A DNA stretch of 64,000 nt from Dermanyssus gallinae (Eukaryota > Arthropoda > Arachnida > Mesostigmata > Dermanyssidae): assembly GCA_003439945.1 (NCBI GenBank), contig QVRM01001748.1:186001-250000 (forward strand), read 5' to 3'. Below the pieces are notes generated by a model, which made no database searches, was not told where the DNA came from, and saw nothing but the letters and a program-made list of their open reading frames with translations. The stretch's first letter is position 1; each line of letters starts with the position of its first letter. Positions 1 through 11,979 of the stretch are shown one piece after another. The position numbers and the translations under genes were made by a program.

Positions 1-289
1 CTCTGTCACGATCTGTTTCTCTTGGCGGATCGTGACCGTAATTCATTCAGCGTGCAGCGTGAAACCCTAGGAGAACTGGAACTTAACTGGAACTATACTG
101 GACTAAGCCTATAAGGATGAATAAAATACATACTACTATGAAGTGAATAGCCCCAGAAGCCTGTATGGATGGATGGGTGGATGGATGTTCGTTTGTTGGT
201 AGATGAATCGAAAATCGAGAACGTAGTACGTACGAATCGAATGTCCGAATTGACTGTGCGTGTCCAATCGTGCCCCATGACGAAACTGG

Positions 290-580
290 CCAATTATGCG
301 GTGAATCGGATGTTCGGTTTATGATTCATCTCCTTGTTGCTGTTGTTGTATACGGTGGGTGAGTCGTCGAAAGCTGGCATGCAATGTACGCCCACAGTTG
401 AGGCGTCCGTTGAAGTAGTAGTATTAAAGGAATGGTTCCAGCTCCTCGCCTCTTCCTGAGGCCATTCAGGTGAGAGGTTTTTAGTGGGTATTATGCCAAC
501 AATATCGGCATCAAGTCCCACACTACCCGCTTTGGGTGTTTGTAAAAGCATTTTCCCCTCTCACCAAAAAAAAAGTTGTG
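290..580 (-). repeat. Dispersed repeat R-A, copy 1
   Basis: The minus strand shares TGTGGGACTTGATG, ATAATACCCACTAAAAACCT and GGGGAAAATGCTTTTAC with 51786-52016 on the plus strand, over about 200 bp. One reading frame is partly conserved between copies (PTKNL region), so it may be retroelement-derived. Confidence 0.7.
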
Positions 581-878
581 GCGGCAGCCCACGCTGCTGC
601 CAACGCTTACTTGCTCCATTGGGTTCGCTCGTCGGTCGAGGACCAAAATCGGTGGTGTGATTCGCTCTCGAGTTAACGCCTGCAGCCGGTTGTCGGCTTG
701 GGGCAACCAAAACAGACAGTACAGAACGCAGAATGGATAACGAAACGTATCCATGCGCGCCCCGTGCCATGCACACTGACACCGGTGGACATTCAAGACA
801 CAAGGTGGCTAAATGGCAAAGCCATTGCCTTGTATTCAGGAGGTCGTGCTTTCAATACCTGGACCGGCGACTCGACAA

Positions 879-992
879 GAGGAATGCCGGTAGTGTTGAA
901 TTATAATCGGCCATAATCAGAAAAAAAAACACAAAACGGGGAACACAGATGCCTCAATAAAAGGATATGGTGCATTACCATCCAACCCCCAA
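879..992 (+). repeat. Dispersed repeat R-B, copy 1
   Basis: The block with GAATGCCGG, then an A-run, ACGGGGAACACAGATGCCTC, AATAAAA and GGTGCATTACCATCCA recurs inverted at 40822-40920. The AATAAA and conserved end suggest the 3' end of a retroposon. Confidence 0.7.
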
Positions 993-1115
993 TATCGCTT
1001 TTATTTGTTTTGTGTTTGCTTGGTTTCTAGAGCATCTGATAGCCGACTTTTGCGACGACCAACTTACTTATCGGCGCTTTCTCTCCCGATTAGTAAAGTA
1101 GAACATATTGCTTTG

Positions 1116-1298
1116 TCGAGCCCGGTGGCGTGGTGGCTAAAGTCTGCGCCTCGCAACCGGAGGAGACATATAGGTGCGCGGGTTCGAGCCCCACCGTTGC
1201 CCCACATTTGTATTTATGGGGGTCCGTCTATGAAGCAATGTGAGAAACAGTTCCGTGGACGTTAAATCTTGGCTGAGGGTCAGCCCGAAAACTTTAGT
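1116..1298 (+). mobile_element. SINE-1 copy A, tRNA-derived
   Basis: A 183-bp element opening with a tRNA-like head: A box TGGCGTGGTGGCTAAAG and B box GGTTCGAGCCC. The tail carries GTTAAATCTTGGCTGAGGGT. It is flanked by a perfect 17-bp target-site duplication, TAGAACATATTGCTTTG, at 1099-1115 and 1299-1315. It has no coding capacity and depends on a LINE for movement. Confidence 0.93.
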
Positions 1299-1319
1299 TA
1301 GAACATATTGCTTTGGGAG

Positions 1320-1473
1320 CGGTTCGTCTTCGGCCCGCAAGGCCGAGGCCACCTCGTTTCAATGGCAGTACACCTTAGTGGCGATTCGTTTGTGCTCTAA
1401 TAGGTGAACACAAGACAGAGCGTACGAAGATCTCATTTCCAGTCTTTTTGCCGCATATAAACAAATGTATATA

Positions 1474-1523
<50 letters not shown>

Positions 1524-1539
1524 CGAGCATTGCCGAGTA

Positions 1540-1583
<44 letters not shown>

Positions 1584-1592
1584 CATATGTAC

Positions 1593-1665
<73 letters not shown>

Positions 1666-2529
1666 GTGTAGTCGACTATTTGTTGATACCACAAAAAACT
1701 AGATAGGCTGATTATATCTTCTGCTCGGGCTAATCAGCAGAGAGAGGTGCTTTAGATAAATGGACTTTTTTCGAAACGAAAGTCATGTTCGTTGCAGAAT
1801 GTTGTGTTCCTCTTATTGCGGGCTGAAGCAAGGCGGCAGTAACCAAGCGTCACCTGGCTGTAGACGGTCAGTTGGATGATCAGCATAGAGAAACGAATGC
1901 GTTATTATCTGTGCTTGTCACGACTGGGATGCGGGTCTATTTGTTAATCTGGTAAACACAGAACCGGTGGTGTGAAAAAAAAACGATTTCATCGGTGATA
2001 TATGGAGTGCAGCTATTTCAGCGTTCTGTAGCGAGAGTCTCTTCTGACACCGACCTTCTGGTTGTTTGAGAAGACGTCACTCTGCAAACCGAGTTCGTGA
2101 CGACTCGTAATTATATGTATATATATATTTATATTTATATATATATATGAGTTGCCTTACGAATCTCCTCAATGTCTGGCGCGCGTTTCTCACGATGTCA
2201 GCAACCTCGTGAAGGCGCCAAGGTTGTTTCCAATGCAGCTTCAATTGACGTCGGCAAACCCGCCATCAGTCACTATCTTCGCTTCAAGTCAAGACGTAGT
2301 AATTGCAATGCGCTAGGGTCTAGTAGATAGCGCAGTTATTAGAAAGAAACATAAATTATCTCAGTTTACTATGTACGTATTTTAAACATGTAGTGGATTG
2401 TGCACATTTGCTGATTGCGTGTTCAGGCGCGTAGTGGTTATATGCTTCCTTATGCGGCGGACTGAGCAAGACTTTCGTATCGCGTCGCAACTGACTTTAT
2501 AGTAACATTTTATTTGCAGAGTTTCGTTG

Positions 2530-2564
<35 letters not shown>

Positions 2565-3900
2565 TGGCAAAGATTTTGTCACATTTTTGACATTCGTTGC
2601 TACTTTTGAACGTCCTTCACTGGGTTTTTCGTACAGATTGAAATGTTCGGTACTATGCTTACACACTTTTACAGGTGTGGAGCTTCATTCCCTGTGGCCG
2701 GGTTACTCTTGTGCAGTAAATGCGCGCTGGAATATGTACAGAAACACAGGGCGCAGCCCGATTTTTGGATACGGCTGTTGAAGCACCGACAATCCTGTGT
2801 CCGCTTTCTTATCACACCATTGTCTGTGGGAGAATCGACCCGAATATTTCACCCAAACCAAATCACTAAAGATGACGCTATTCAGCAGTGGATTTTTTAA
2901 TAATTTTTCACTACGCAGGAAATTTCAAATACTTTTCCAGTCGGAAAAGTTATTTTCGTTTAACTTATTCTCGTAATATTTATCCTAAAAAGATTGTGTG
3001 CATTTTTGTGGATACATACGTGACGCTTATGTATGCACGCCGAATTCAATGATCCGAGGTACATTATGGCTACTGTTGGCGTTGGAGAAAGTGTGGACAC
3101 TCGGCGAAGCGGCTTCCATAGGTAGAGGCAGCTCACGTGTTTCGTTTTTGTCATTTAATAAAAGTAGCTATTTGTCGACTCAAAACTACTAGGTATGCAT
3201 TAAGCATTTTTATTCTTAACCGCTGTAAAAAGTCAAGCCTGGAGAATAGTCGAGCAATTTACCGTACCGAGGAGGATGCACGCGCATCGAGAAGCGGCGG
3301 TAACACTCCTAAGGCATATCTGCGCTAGTGGGCGACTGCCAAACTGCCATCATAATGAATAAGTGCTTTACTTTAACTGACAGCTAAGGAACGGCGAGTT
3401 TACGACACTAAGCTTCTAACGTCGAAGCATTCGCATATATATATATATTTAATATCAACTAACAGTCATATGTATACTATATGTGTTACACAAGGAACCG
3501 CTCAGGATCCTCCAAATTACGTTTGCTCGGTATTTAACCTAGACGCTTGATATCCGACTTGTATATATATATTGTAACGATGGTTGTTACGCTGAGCTGG
3601 CTGGAGAGTGTAGACTCAGCCGGACGGCCATCACAACGCGACAGACTTAGGAACGATAAATGACAACACGCAGCGTAAGGTTTAACGCAAAGCGTAGCCG
3701 AGCAACGAATGGGGCTTTAAGCCACTCTTCTCAAACTATTTATTCACTCAAGTGGAGGCCGTAGCGTTCGTACAGTAGTAATAAGTTTAAACGATAGAAT
3801 CAAATCTTCTCGAACATTCGACATCGGTAGTTTCCACTCGTCCTCTTCGCTGATTAGTCGGTTCACACTACGCATTATCACGGCGTGCGTTGTGTCCGGT
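1320..3900. other. Non-coding, no gene seen
   Basis: Apart from (TA) runs at 1467-1664 and 2530-2560 and shorter ones near 2115 and 3435, I see no supported gene or repeat. Confidence 0.6.
1467..1664. repeat. (TA)n microsatellite with (GA)n core
   Basis: Three (TA)n blocks separated by a short (GA)n run and TACATATG interruptions, about 200 bp in all. Confidence 0.97.
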
Positions 3901-3937
3901 GATGCCGGTCGCCGTCACAGGTCAGGTACGCAGGTCT

Positions 3938-4118
3938 AAAGTTTTCGGGCTGACCCTCAGCCAAGATTTAACGTCCACGGAACTGTTTTTCACATTGCTT
4001 CATAGACGGACTACCCCCATAAATACAAATGTGCAGCGGTGGGGTTCGAACCCGCGCACCTATGTGTCTCCTCCGGTTGCGAGGCGGAGACTTAATCCAC
4101 TACGCCACCGGGCTCGAT
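3938..4118 (-). mobile_element. SINE-1 copy B
   Basis: Reverse-oriented copy of the same tRNA-derived SINE, with B box GGTTCGAACCC on the minus strand. It is flanked by a 14-bp duplication, AGGTACGCAGGTCT, at 3924-3937 and 4119-4132. Confidence 0.93.
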
Positions 4119-4328
4119 AGGTACGCAGGTCTGATGGTGATGATGTTGCCGTTGTTATGGTTGTGGCGCGACGGGCCGGCAGTGGTGCCCGTGCCATATT
4201 GTTGTCGGCATGTAGCTGAGCGGTCTCATGTCGAGGTTGTTGACGATTCCTTGTAAGACGAGATGCACGTTCGATAATGTGCCCGGAACTCGACTGTAGG
4301 TAGTGCCGTCTTACCAGGTTGTTTACGA

Positions 4329-4517
4329 TGTCGAGCCCGGTAACGTGGTGCAGTCGCCTGCGCCTCGCGACCGGAGGAGACAAATACATAGGTGCGCGGC
4401 TTCGATCCCCACCGTTGCACATTTCTATTTATGGGGGTAGTCCGTCTATGAAGCAAAGCGAAAAGCAGTCCCGTGGACGTTAAATCTTGGCCGGCGTTCA
4501 GCCCGAGAAGTATCCAT
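4329..4517 (+). mobile_element. SINE-1 copy C
   Basis: Forward copy with some decay in the B box (GGCTTCGATCCCC). It is flanked by a 13-bp duplication, AGGTTGTTTACGA, at 4316-4328 and 4518-4530. It lies about 210 bases from copy B in the opposite orientation. Confidence 0.92.
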
Positions 4518-4658
4518 AGGTTGTTTACGACTATGCTCGTGTTGTGGCTGGTGACGGTTCCTTGGTTGTTGCAGTGTGCGTTGGGTCGGTTTACTGGCGT
4601 AATTGGCAGTAATTGGCTGCTGCTACGCTGTGTATAATGTCGTCACTATATTATCGCG

Positions 4659-4690
<32 letters not shown>

Positions 4691-5029
4691 CGCCCACTGT
4701 GTATTCTGCCGCACAGTGTGCTGCTTACTTCGTGTATTACTATATTAATACTCTGGCTATCGTGAAGTGGAGTCAGTGGGCGCATCGAAGAAGATTTTCT
4801 GTAAGTTGGTTATTCGGCGGATTGAGTACTTGGCTGAAGAGGCTAGCGTGCGAGAGCACGTGGCTATCTTCCTGCCCGCTCTACAGTCACCCTGCCATGG
4901 TCCTAATAGTTTCATCTCTTGCAGCTGGTCTTATAGCCTGTGAGCCAATGTACGAGCCAATATGTTGCCTACCTGGCGTGTGAATTCAATAAGATCCTTA
5001 GGGAGGAAATTTCTCAAGATTGGTTAGCA

Positions 5030-6060
5030 GGCCGAGTTGCCTTCATACCTAGGACAGAGGCAAAAATACTAAATTGTCCAAAAGTAAATTACTACTAACA
5101 GTAGCGCGTTGTATACAGAATATTTGCTGCTATCCTTAGAAACAGGCTTTATATTAGCGATACCCCATTGTGTCCTGAGTTTATAGCCTGTTCAATGTTT
5201 TCTTTGGTTGTCCTTCAGCCAATATCCGCTCTTCTTACATATGTTTATCAATTTTGTCTTTTATATATATTTATTAACATCAAACGTAGTACTAAGTGCC
5301 TCATGTATCTCCTTGTTGTGCGTATTATTTTTTTCTCCTCTCTCATTATCTCGAGCTATTTCCTCTTACTGTTTTATATATTCCTAAAAATGTATCATCC
5401 TCATTCCTGTGCTATTGTCTATGGTGTTTTTATTCGTAAGTTTGTCTAATCTTACGGCGTTGGCTATATCCTCGCTGAGTGCTTTTTTACCTTCATGTAA
5501 TCCCTGCACAGCTTATCCGCTTGCTCCATGTTGTTTCGGTGTAGAAGACAGGTTTCTTCTTAATTACAAACTCTCAAGACACAATTTAACCCTTCATTTT
5601 ACCAGGAGTTAATTGTATAGCTTGGTACCAAATTGACAATCGAGTTATCTAAGATTTGCTTTGCCAATCTAATATCTTTTTCATACGGTGGTTTTACTCC
5701 TGTTTTCTTCCACTGTTATAAATTGTTTGCAAATTTTCACTTATCTATTAGCTGCGTGCAATTTTTGGTCTCTCGCCATATTATTTTTCTTTGTCACTAC
5801 ACATGTTTACGATCCGGTTTTCTGATCTCTGGTTAACCAGTACGTAATCAACGGTCAATTTCTTTACTGCCCCTGTTTGCGTGTATGTTACCACGCATTT
5901 TATACTTAGGTTCATATTCTTCACGCTTGCTTGGATGCATACGTTTCTAAATCTCTGACAGCCTTACACAAAGTTAAACATATGCCAACTGAAATCACCG
6001 ATGATTATGGTATTTGTGCTCTCTTTGATAAGTTTTTTAATGATTTAGATTTGTTTTCTG
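5030..6060 (-). mobile_element. Decayed LINE fragment (endonuclease region)
   Basis: The minus strand, across several stops and shifts, shows IIIGDFSWHMFN (endonuclease GDFN-like motif) near 6010 and TYTQTGAVKKLTVDYVLVN (the D-Y-V motif) near 5840. Further down NIEQAINSGHNGVS may be the linker before the reverse transcriptase. The long plus-strand frames here are its antisense shadow. Confidence 0.45.
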
Positions 6061-7059
6061 TATTGCTGGGTGGCCTGTATCTACCTCATTATTAGTTATT
6101 GGCAACTATATATATAAATATATGTGTATATATTGTTGCCTAGATTCAATGATTTTTTTTTTTTGACATTTAATTGAAAAGAAGAGCTACGTCGTTTCCA
6201 TATTTTTTAGCGTCCCTGCTTGCAATATATGTGTGTGTCACGCAATATGATACAAAATAATATGCTTTTTCTCCATTTAGCCTATAACCACTTTTCGCAC
6301 GTATACACTTGCTCACACTTACAGCAGTCACTTGATGCCACTGAGGTGATTCTGTTCTCACCGTAACAGCTAGCATCATATTTAATAGGAGGCGTTTTTT
6401 TATTGGCTGGGAAGTCGGGGACCCTCGTAGACAGTCTGGGAAGAGAGCGAGAATTTCGGCGGCGACGGATGCATTTCGGATGCGGGCACCGCATTGTAGT
6501 CACGTCTTACGGGTCTTTCGTAACTAGCATTCATTGAGCAGGTGGCAGACGACACTAACCTATCGCGCAGCCGGACGCCGATCGCTGCACGCGATCGCTC
6601 TTTCCGAGCAGCTTTCAGACTTTCGTGCCTGTCGAAACAAGCAGGCGTCTTGCCTCCTGGAGGAAGGAGATATTTGTGAGCTTACGTAAAACACCGATTT
6701 TAATAATATACATAACTGCTGATAAGGGAACAAAACAGGATGAACCTGGCTTAAACGTTCATACCTCATAATTGTTATAACTGAATGATAATAAAATAAA
6801 TTATAATTATTAAACAAAATCATAATTGCTATTGTTATGACTACCTTTTCATTATCACCGCGCGTTCGTGTTTTTACAGCGTGAACTCTATATGGTAAAG
6901 AGCTCTTACTTACTACACTATCTTCTTCGACTTCGACAAGCCAGCGTTCGAGACAGTGGCGAGCTGGTGAGAACTGTCAACATTTGCAGTTGGCATTTGA
7001 TGCTAACCTCGATTACGGTCGATTCTCAAAAGATTAGGGCACGTGAAAGACGGTGCGTG

Positions 7060-7350
7060 CTCAACCTGTTAATTTTAGGACCACTGATGATTATACTGCA
7101 TATAGACTCATTACCAGACATCCTGCTGATGGCGTACAAACGATCGTGCATGCAGATGATGTAAAAATATAATAGATGTAACAATCTATGTTCGACTAAA
7201 TACTAGGGAAGATATAGATATATTGCAAAACGCAAATAATGCTTTAATGGCATGGTGCAATGTTTAGAGATGATAAGTTGACGAATGTGCAATAATGCAC
7301 TTTGGACACGCAAATGTTACCCCTAACTTAATGATTGGTAAAATGTTTAA
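7060..7350 (+). mobile_element. Decayed LINE fragment (reverse transcriptase palm and thumb)
   Basis: Frames with stops give HPADGVQTIVHADDVKI (ADD catalytic motif) near 7120-7170, then LNTREDIDILQNANNALMAW and ECAIMHFGHANVTPN, the usual post-catalytic region of non-LTR reverse transcriptases. Confidence 0.65.
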
Positions 7351-8199
7351 AAAAAATCGAGATTGTAACACGAATTAGCCAAACATCAAACGTTGCTTAA
7401 CTTCACAAAATGTGTGATTTAAAATGTGATCTACAGAGTTTCACGCAAACCCCCGGCAAAGTGAGCAAGTGTCTTGTCTATTCCAATGAAAAGATGTTTC
7501 TGTGGAGAAGCGCCCTCTACAATGCGTAGTGTACATTATAGCAACCGCTTAATAAACGTGAATGTGTCACCTGTTTTGGTGAGCATGTGAACAAATCGCT
7601 ATGATGATCGTGGTAATTCACATTACTCTTACAGCAAAACGTCATAATAGAGTGATCTACAGACTCACATTCGTACTTACATCCGCATACGAAAGCAAGG
7701 ATTGAAGCCGGCTACTTGGAAACAGCACACTAATAGCATGAGCTTTTGAAAGTAGTCCTACATCCATTAACTATTTTAACACTTCAGCTAGCTATTACCT
7801 GGCAATATGCATATCATTACCATGTATTTAACCCCTTATTTCATTACGTATTAATGCTTAGCATTATCTAACCCTAGTCGGTTAGGTGCCTGACCCTAGT
7901 CGGAAGACTGTCGCTTTCTCTACCCTTCAACCAGCAGAATAATTACAGCTGCAACATTACGAACGAGCTAGACCCCGCTTGGTTTCTTGTAACTACGAAT
8001 TCAATAAAGCTTACGACAACTGAACACATTGCTCTAGTATTTCCCACCATAGCTTAATCGATTTATGCGATATGCCTGTACACCTCTCAGTACAACTCGA
8101 AATAGATACAATGAAAACAGTACATAACCTAAACACCTCTCGAAACAACTCTACTAAATAGATACAATGAAAACAGTTCATGATTGCGTATGATTTTCA

Positions 8200-9810
8200 T
8201 TCATCACATTTCAAACATTTATTTTTGACTCTCATCGGTTGAGAAATCGGTCAGTGCTTGTTGATATTTACCTGTCCTGACGAAGCAGACCACCTCTCTT
8301 TCGGTGTTCTGTGGCGATTGATCCCTCCCCCCCCCTCTACTTACCAGCAGCACTCCAACCAGCGCCAGTAGAGTAGCTGGGGGGCCACACCAGCCCCCCG
8401 CCACCCTTGACGATACTGGTCGGAGAGACGATGCGGCCTCTTTTCGGTCGCGGCCCAGACCAAACGAGTCGTGTTCTGTTTCGTCTGTTACCTGTGTGTG
8501 TTAAGCGAGGTGCATTCTGTGTGTTCTTCGGCCGTGTTCTGCATTCGACGTGGCTGTCTGTTACCGGTGGTTCGCGCGCAAAAAGCGAAACCTCCTCTTC
8601 GAAAAACATCTTCGTGTGTTCGTCGGAAGATGGCGATGATGATGACGTTGATGGTGGTGGTGGTGGCGGCGCTTACCGTGCCCCGCGTGAGCAGGACACC
8701 CATTCACCCACCCACCCACCATTGCCATGAGCAGCAGGAACGTCCGGAGCAAAAAGGCATCCTCGGGCAAAAGGCATCCCTGGTGACATATGATCATGGC
8801 GCAGGGCCAAGACAACCATCAACCAGGCAGAGGCCAAAAGTTGGTAGAGTGCAGGTTGTTGCTGGTGGCGGTGTTGTTGTTGGTGTTGTTACAATCAGTC
8901 AGTCAATCGCCCGCCTCGTGCATGACAGGCAACGCCGACAACAACACCAACGACCGCCGAGGTGAGAGAGGATTGGTTGAGGGTACCAAAGAGAGAGAGA
9001 GAGAGGAAGGTAGTAGAGGCTTGGTTCATCATACATAAGGCTGAGAGGCAGGTTGTAGGTATTCGAGGCCAAACAGACAGTTGATGATAGATATGCAGGC
9101 AAGGCAAGGCAGTCAGGCAGGCGAACATGCAGGCATTCCGATAGAAATAGCAAGTGACTAGAGGATAGCTAGATGTAGTATTGTTTGTTGTTGTTACTCC
9201 TAATATTGCATGTACACATTAAAATAATAGGCAGATCATGCATGCAAAAGGCGCGGCGGTAGTGGTAGTAGGATTAGTCGTAGTAGTTGTCATTTGGGGT
9301 TGTTGTTCGGGTAAGGACAACAAGTGGGGGACTACTCTACTATGTTTGCGGTCGTGTATGATTGACTGAAGGATCATGTCTTGTCATTCATTGCTCTGAT
9401 CATGATGATCTTAATTTGATTATTATTGAGAGAGAGAGGAGAGGAGAGCAGAAGAGCCAGGCAATAATAGCGCCCCATGAGTCGCCGCTATTTTAGCCGC
9501 CGCCAGCGGAAACAGTGGAGCAGCAGCAGCGCCATCAAACCGCCAGCTTAACGCCGGCTAGTAACAGTAAAAATCAGCAACAGCAGCAACCGCAACATCA
9601 GTGACAAAACGAGCATCATCGGCATTATCCTCGATCCTCGCCCATGTCTGTCATCCGTGCGCTACTCGCAGAGTTGATCTCGTTTTGGAACAACCTCGGG
9701 AACCTCTCGAGGCAGAGCCAGCATTGTCCTTGTTGTTGATGCTGCTACTGTTGTTGTTGTTGTCCTCGCAGGATCAGCATGTCGAGTCGGGTGGGTGGAT
9801 GATGAAGCTT
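8200..9810. other. GC-richer, low-complexity region downstream of the BTB gene
   Basis: Contains GATGATGATG, GGTGGTGGTGG, (GA)n (8991-9005; 9429-9455), CAG/CAA and GTT triplet runs. Several long frames exist on both strands but none shows a domain or splice-consistent coding signal. It could be 3' UTR or distal exons of the BTB gene. Confidence 0.4.
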
Positions 9811-9912
9811 GCCTAGCCAATTCCCCCGCGAGGTTCTGCTTCTGCGGTCACACGTGGCCCGCAACGAAGTATCGGCATGGGCGGCAGCGGCACCGGCGAC
9901 GACAGGCGATCG

Positions 9913-10162
9913 CACCTGGCATCACCTGCAGTGCGTGAAGTGCGCCAGGCGACGGGGGTGCAACAGCAGCAAGAGGAACAGCCTCTAGCGTGCCCCCCAC
10001 CGGCGTAACCTTCGTGCTCTGCTGGTGGTGGTGCGGCCAGACCGAGGAGAAACGAGTCGTGATGCCAAAAATTACGGCTTGACTTGCTGCTGACTGAATT
10101 ACTACTACTGCTGTCAATGTTGCTGCTGCTTCTGTTGCCGCTGATCGAAGCGGCGACCCCTG
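9913..10162 (-). CDS. Possible third exon of the BTB gene
   Basis: A TTGCAG acceptor near 10163 would continue the phase-1 junction as GSPLRSAATEAAATL. The frame stays open to a CTGCAG|GTGATG donor near 9913. The composition (Ala, Gln, His, Pro) resembles the upstream exon. No DNA-binding domain is visible and the alternative read-through frame is equally open, so the assignment is weak. Confidence 0.25.
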
Positions 10163-10186
10163 CAAGTGACGCGGCGCGGTACGTAC

Positions 10187-10372
10187 CATGACTCGGTGGG
10201 CTATTTTGGAACGATGTGCCGGCTAGAGCCGCGGCGGCACTCGCTCCCTGGGGAAAAAGGGAAGACAACGCATCGGCCCCGGCCAACGCAGCGGCGGCAG
10301 CGACAGATGCGGGCACAATTGACCCCGCTGGCGTCGCTCCACCCTCGTCCAGCGTGATGAGCGGTTTGATAT
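10187..10372 (-). CDS. BTB gene second coding exon
   Basis: The acceptor is GAACAG before 10372 and the donor GTACGT follows 10187. It takes the phase-1 junction from the upstream exon and reads DIKPLITLDEGGATPAGS, then alanine-rich sequence ending SPPSHG, in 186 bases. The frame also stays open past the donor to about 9813. An unspliced terminal exon (NRSSSNIDSSSSNS then a Cys-rich stretch) is therefore a possible isoform. Confidence 0.65.
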
Positions 10373-10455
10373 CTGTTCACACAGCCGGCCCCAATCGAGC
10401 AAACGTCAGTTAGTTATACCATACGATACAAAACGGTAGTAATTACAATGCAATG

Positions 10456-10486
<31 letters not shown>

Positions 10487-11979
10487 TGAACTAATCAATA
10501 ATTATGCATTTAACCAAACCATTTAAAATATGAGCGCAATAAATGTAATGATGAAAATGAAATTGCGCAACAATAGAGAGTGCACACGAGGTGCTTCGAA
10601 ATTAAGAAGACAAAAACCTTCGACCACGACCAACACATACCGAGTTCGTTGTTGGCTGACATGTTGTCCTGTCCGGTCGAGTTGTTCATGTTGTCGTTCG
10701 AGTCCTCGGCGCCATGATCTGTGGTCATGGACGCCTCTAATAGACGGCTCGGTTCGAAGTCGCTGGCCGAATCCTTCGACGACGGAATTTGCCCGTTCGC
10801 GTTCGACGTCACAGCGGATGACGGCTGCTGTTTACTGCTGCTGCCGTTGTTGTTGCTGTTGTTGTTGCCGCTGCTGCTGCTGCTGTTGCTACTTCCACCC
10901 GATGTCGAACCACCACCACCGCCTGCACCTGTTGATGCGGCGGCGGCGCCAGTGGCCGCTGACGAAGACTCGTTTCTACTGCTTTTTCCCGATCCGGCGC
11001 TGGCTGGCGCAGGCGATGAGGTACTATCTACATTGACGCCGCCCAGAGAGGCGCCACTTTGTACAGAGGGCAGAGAGGAGGCGGACTCCTTCTTGTGCTG
11101 CTGCTGCTGGAGGGAGGCCTGAGATCCATCATCGTGCGACGAGACATCGTCGTCCATTGACGACTCATCGTGCAGGTGGTGGTGCTGCTGAAGCTGAAGC
11201 TGATGATGCTGTAGGGGCATATCTGTGCGACTCATCTTGGCGAGCGACTCTTCAGAGTCGGAAAGACCCCCGCCGCCACCTCCGAGTCCGATCACACTTC
11301 CACCGCCGCCGCCACCACCTCCTCCGAGACTCCCGCTGCCGCCGCCGCCAATACCGAGCCCGACGCCGGCCATCGAGTCTGTACTCCTTCGACGGGCGCG
11401 TTGCCGCTTCCGCCGCGAGCCCGGCGACTCGGAACGTTGTGATGAGCCGCCCATGATGTTGTTGCTGCTGCTACTGTTGTTGTTGCTTCCGCCCTGCCGG
11501 GACGGAACGTGGTGGTGTTGGTGGTTGTTCCCGCCACCACTGCCGCTCCCGCCGCCGCCCACGCTGCCCGAGGCGGCCACGTCATCCTTGCTCTCGCCCG
11601 TCACCTCGGCGAGGCCCTTGATCTTGAGCGCCTCGGCTGTCTTGAGTAACGTTGGCAGCTGCTCCTGGACGACGTTCACCTCGCCTTTGTACATGAACTC
11701 GACTAAGGCCTTGAGATCGGCGTAGCGGATGTCCTTCAGTATCACAATGGGGTGCTTACACGGGTTCTCGGTGAACAGGCCCTCGAAGAAGGGACTGCAC
11801 GCCGATAGCACCACTTTGTGGGCCTTCACCTGCCGGCCCTCGCAGCCGAGCGTGACGTCGACCAGGCTTTTGCTGCCTAGCAACCGCTCGAACACGGTCA
11901 GCATATTTGCCTGGTGATTGTTCCATTTTAAACAAAACTGCTGGGCGGTGCTGCCCATCTTGACAGCTTTGTGTGCCTC
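10187..11979 (-). CDS. BTB-domain (tramtrack/bab-type) transcription factor, partial
   Basis: Coding exons run 11979-10641 and 10372-10187. The likely start is ATG at 11958-11956 (MGSTAQQFCLKWNN). Residues about 7-120 form a BTB/POZ dimerisation domain of the arthropod ttk/bab class: FCLKWNN near the N-terminus, VDVTLGCEG, KAHKVVLSACSPFF, PIVILKDI and LVEFMYKGEV. It is followed by about 300 residues of low-complexity Ser/Gly/Asn/Gln/His sequence with a basic KRQRARRR stretch that may be a nuclear localisation signal. Exon 1 ends in phase 1 at a GTATGT donor. Exon 2 opens with DIKPLITLDEGG, is Ala-rich, and ends in phase 1 at GTACGT. Proteins of this class normally continue into C2H2 or psq DNA-binding exons. 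None was found, so the 3' part is missing, alternatively spliced or outside what I can recognise. The exact orthologue (lola, bab, abrupt, psq-like) is not decided. Confidence 0.88.
10641..11979 (-). CDS. BTB gene exon with the BTB domain
   Basis: The acceptor is TTGCAG before 11979 and the donor GTATGT follows 10641. The frame is open across the acceptor, so seven codons (EAHKAVK) precede the likely initiator at 11958. Codons for the BTB domain occupy roughly 11940-11590; the remainder is homopolymeric Gly, Ser, Asn, Gln and His tracts. The many triplet repeats explain the long overlapping open frames on the other strand. Confidence 0.88.

Noticed and set aside
1130..1200. A tRNA gene
   Set aside because: A and B boxes are present, but the cloverleaf is not, and repeated copies with target duplications show it is a SINE head.
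1359..1702. Frames rich in Ile/Tyr repeats on both strands
   Set aside because: They are translations of (TA)n. The same applies to all other IYIYIY frames in the window.
5168..5836. Hydrophobic plus-strand frames
   Set aside because: AT-rich antisense of a decayed LINE seen on the minus strand.
8407..8965. Plus-strand frame of 164 codons
   Set aside because: Overlapping frames of similar length on both strands, no domain, and low-complexity composition. Not supported as a gene.
10530..11725. Plus-strand frames with polyCys, polyLeu and polyPro
   Set aside because: Antisense of the triplet-rich BTB exon. The minus strand has the BTB domain and splice sites.
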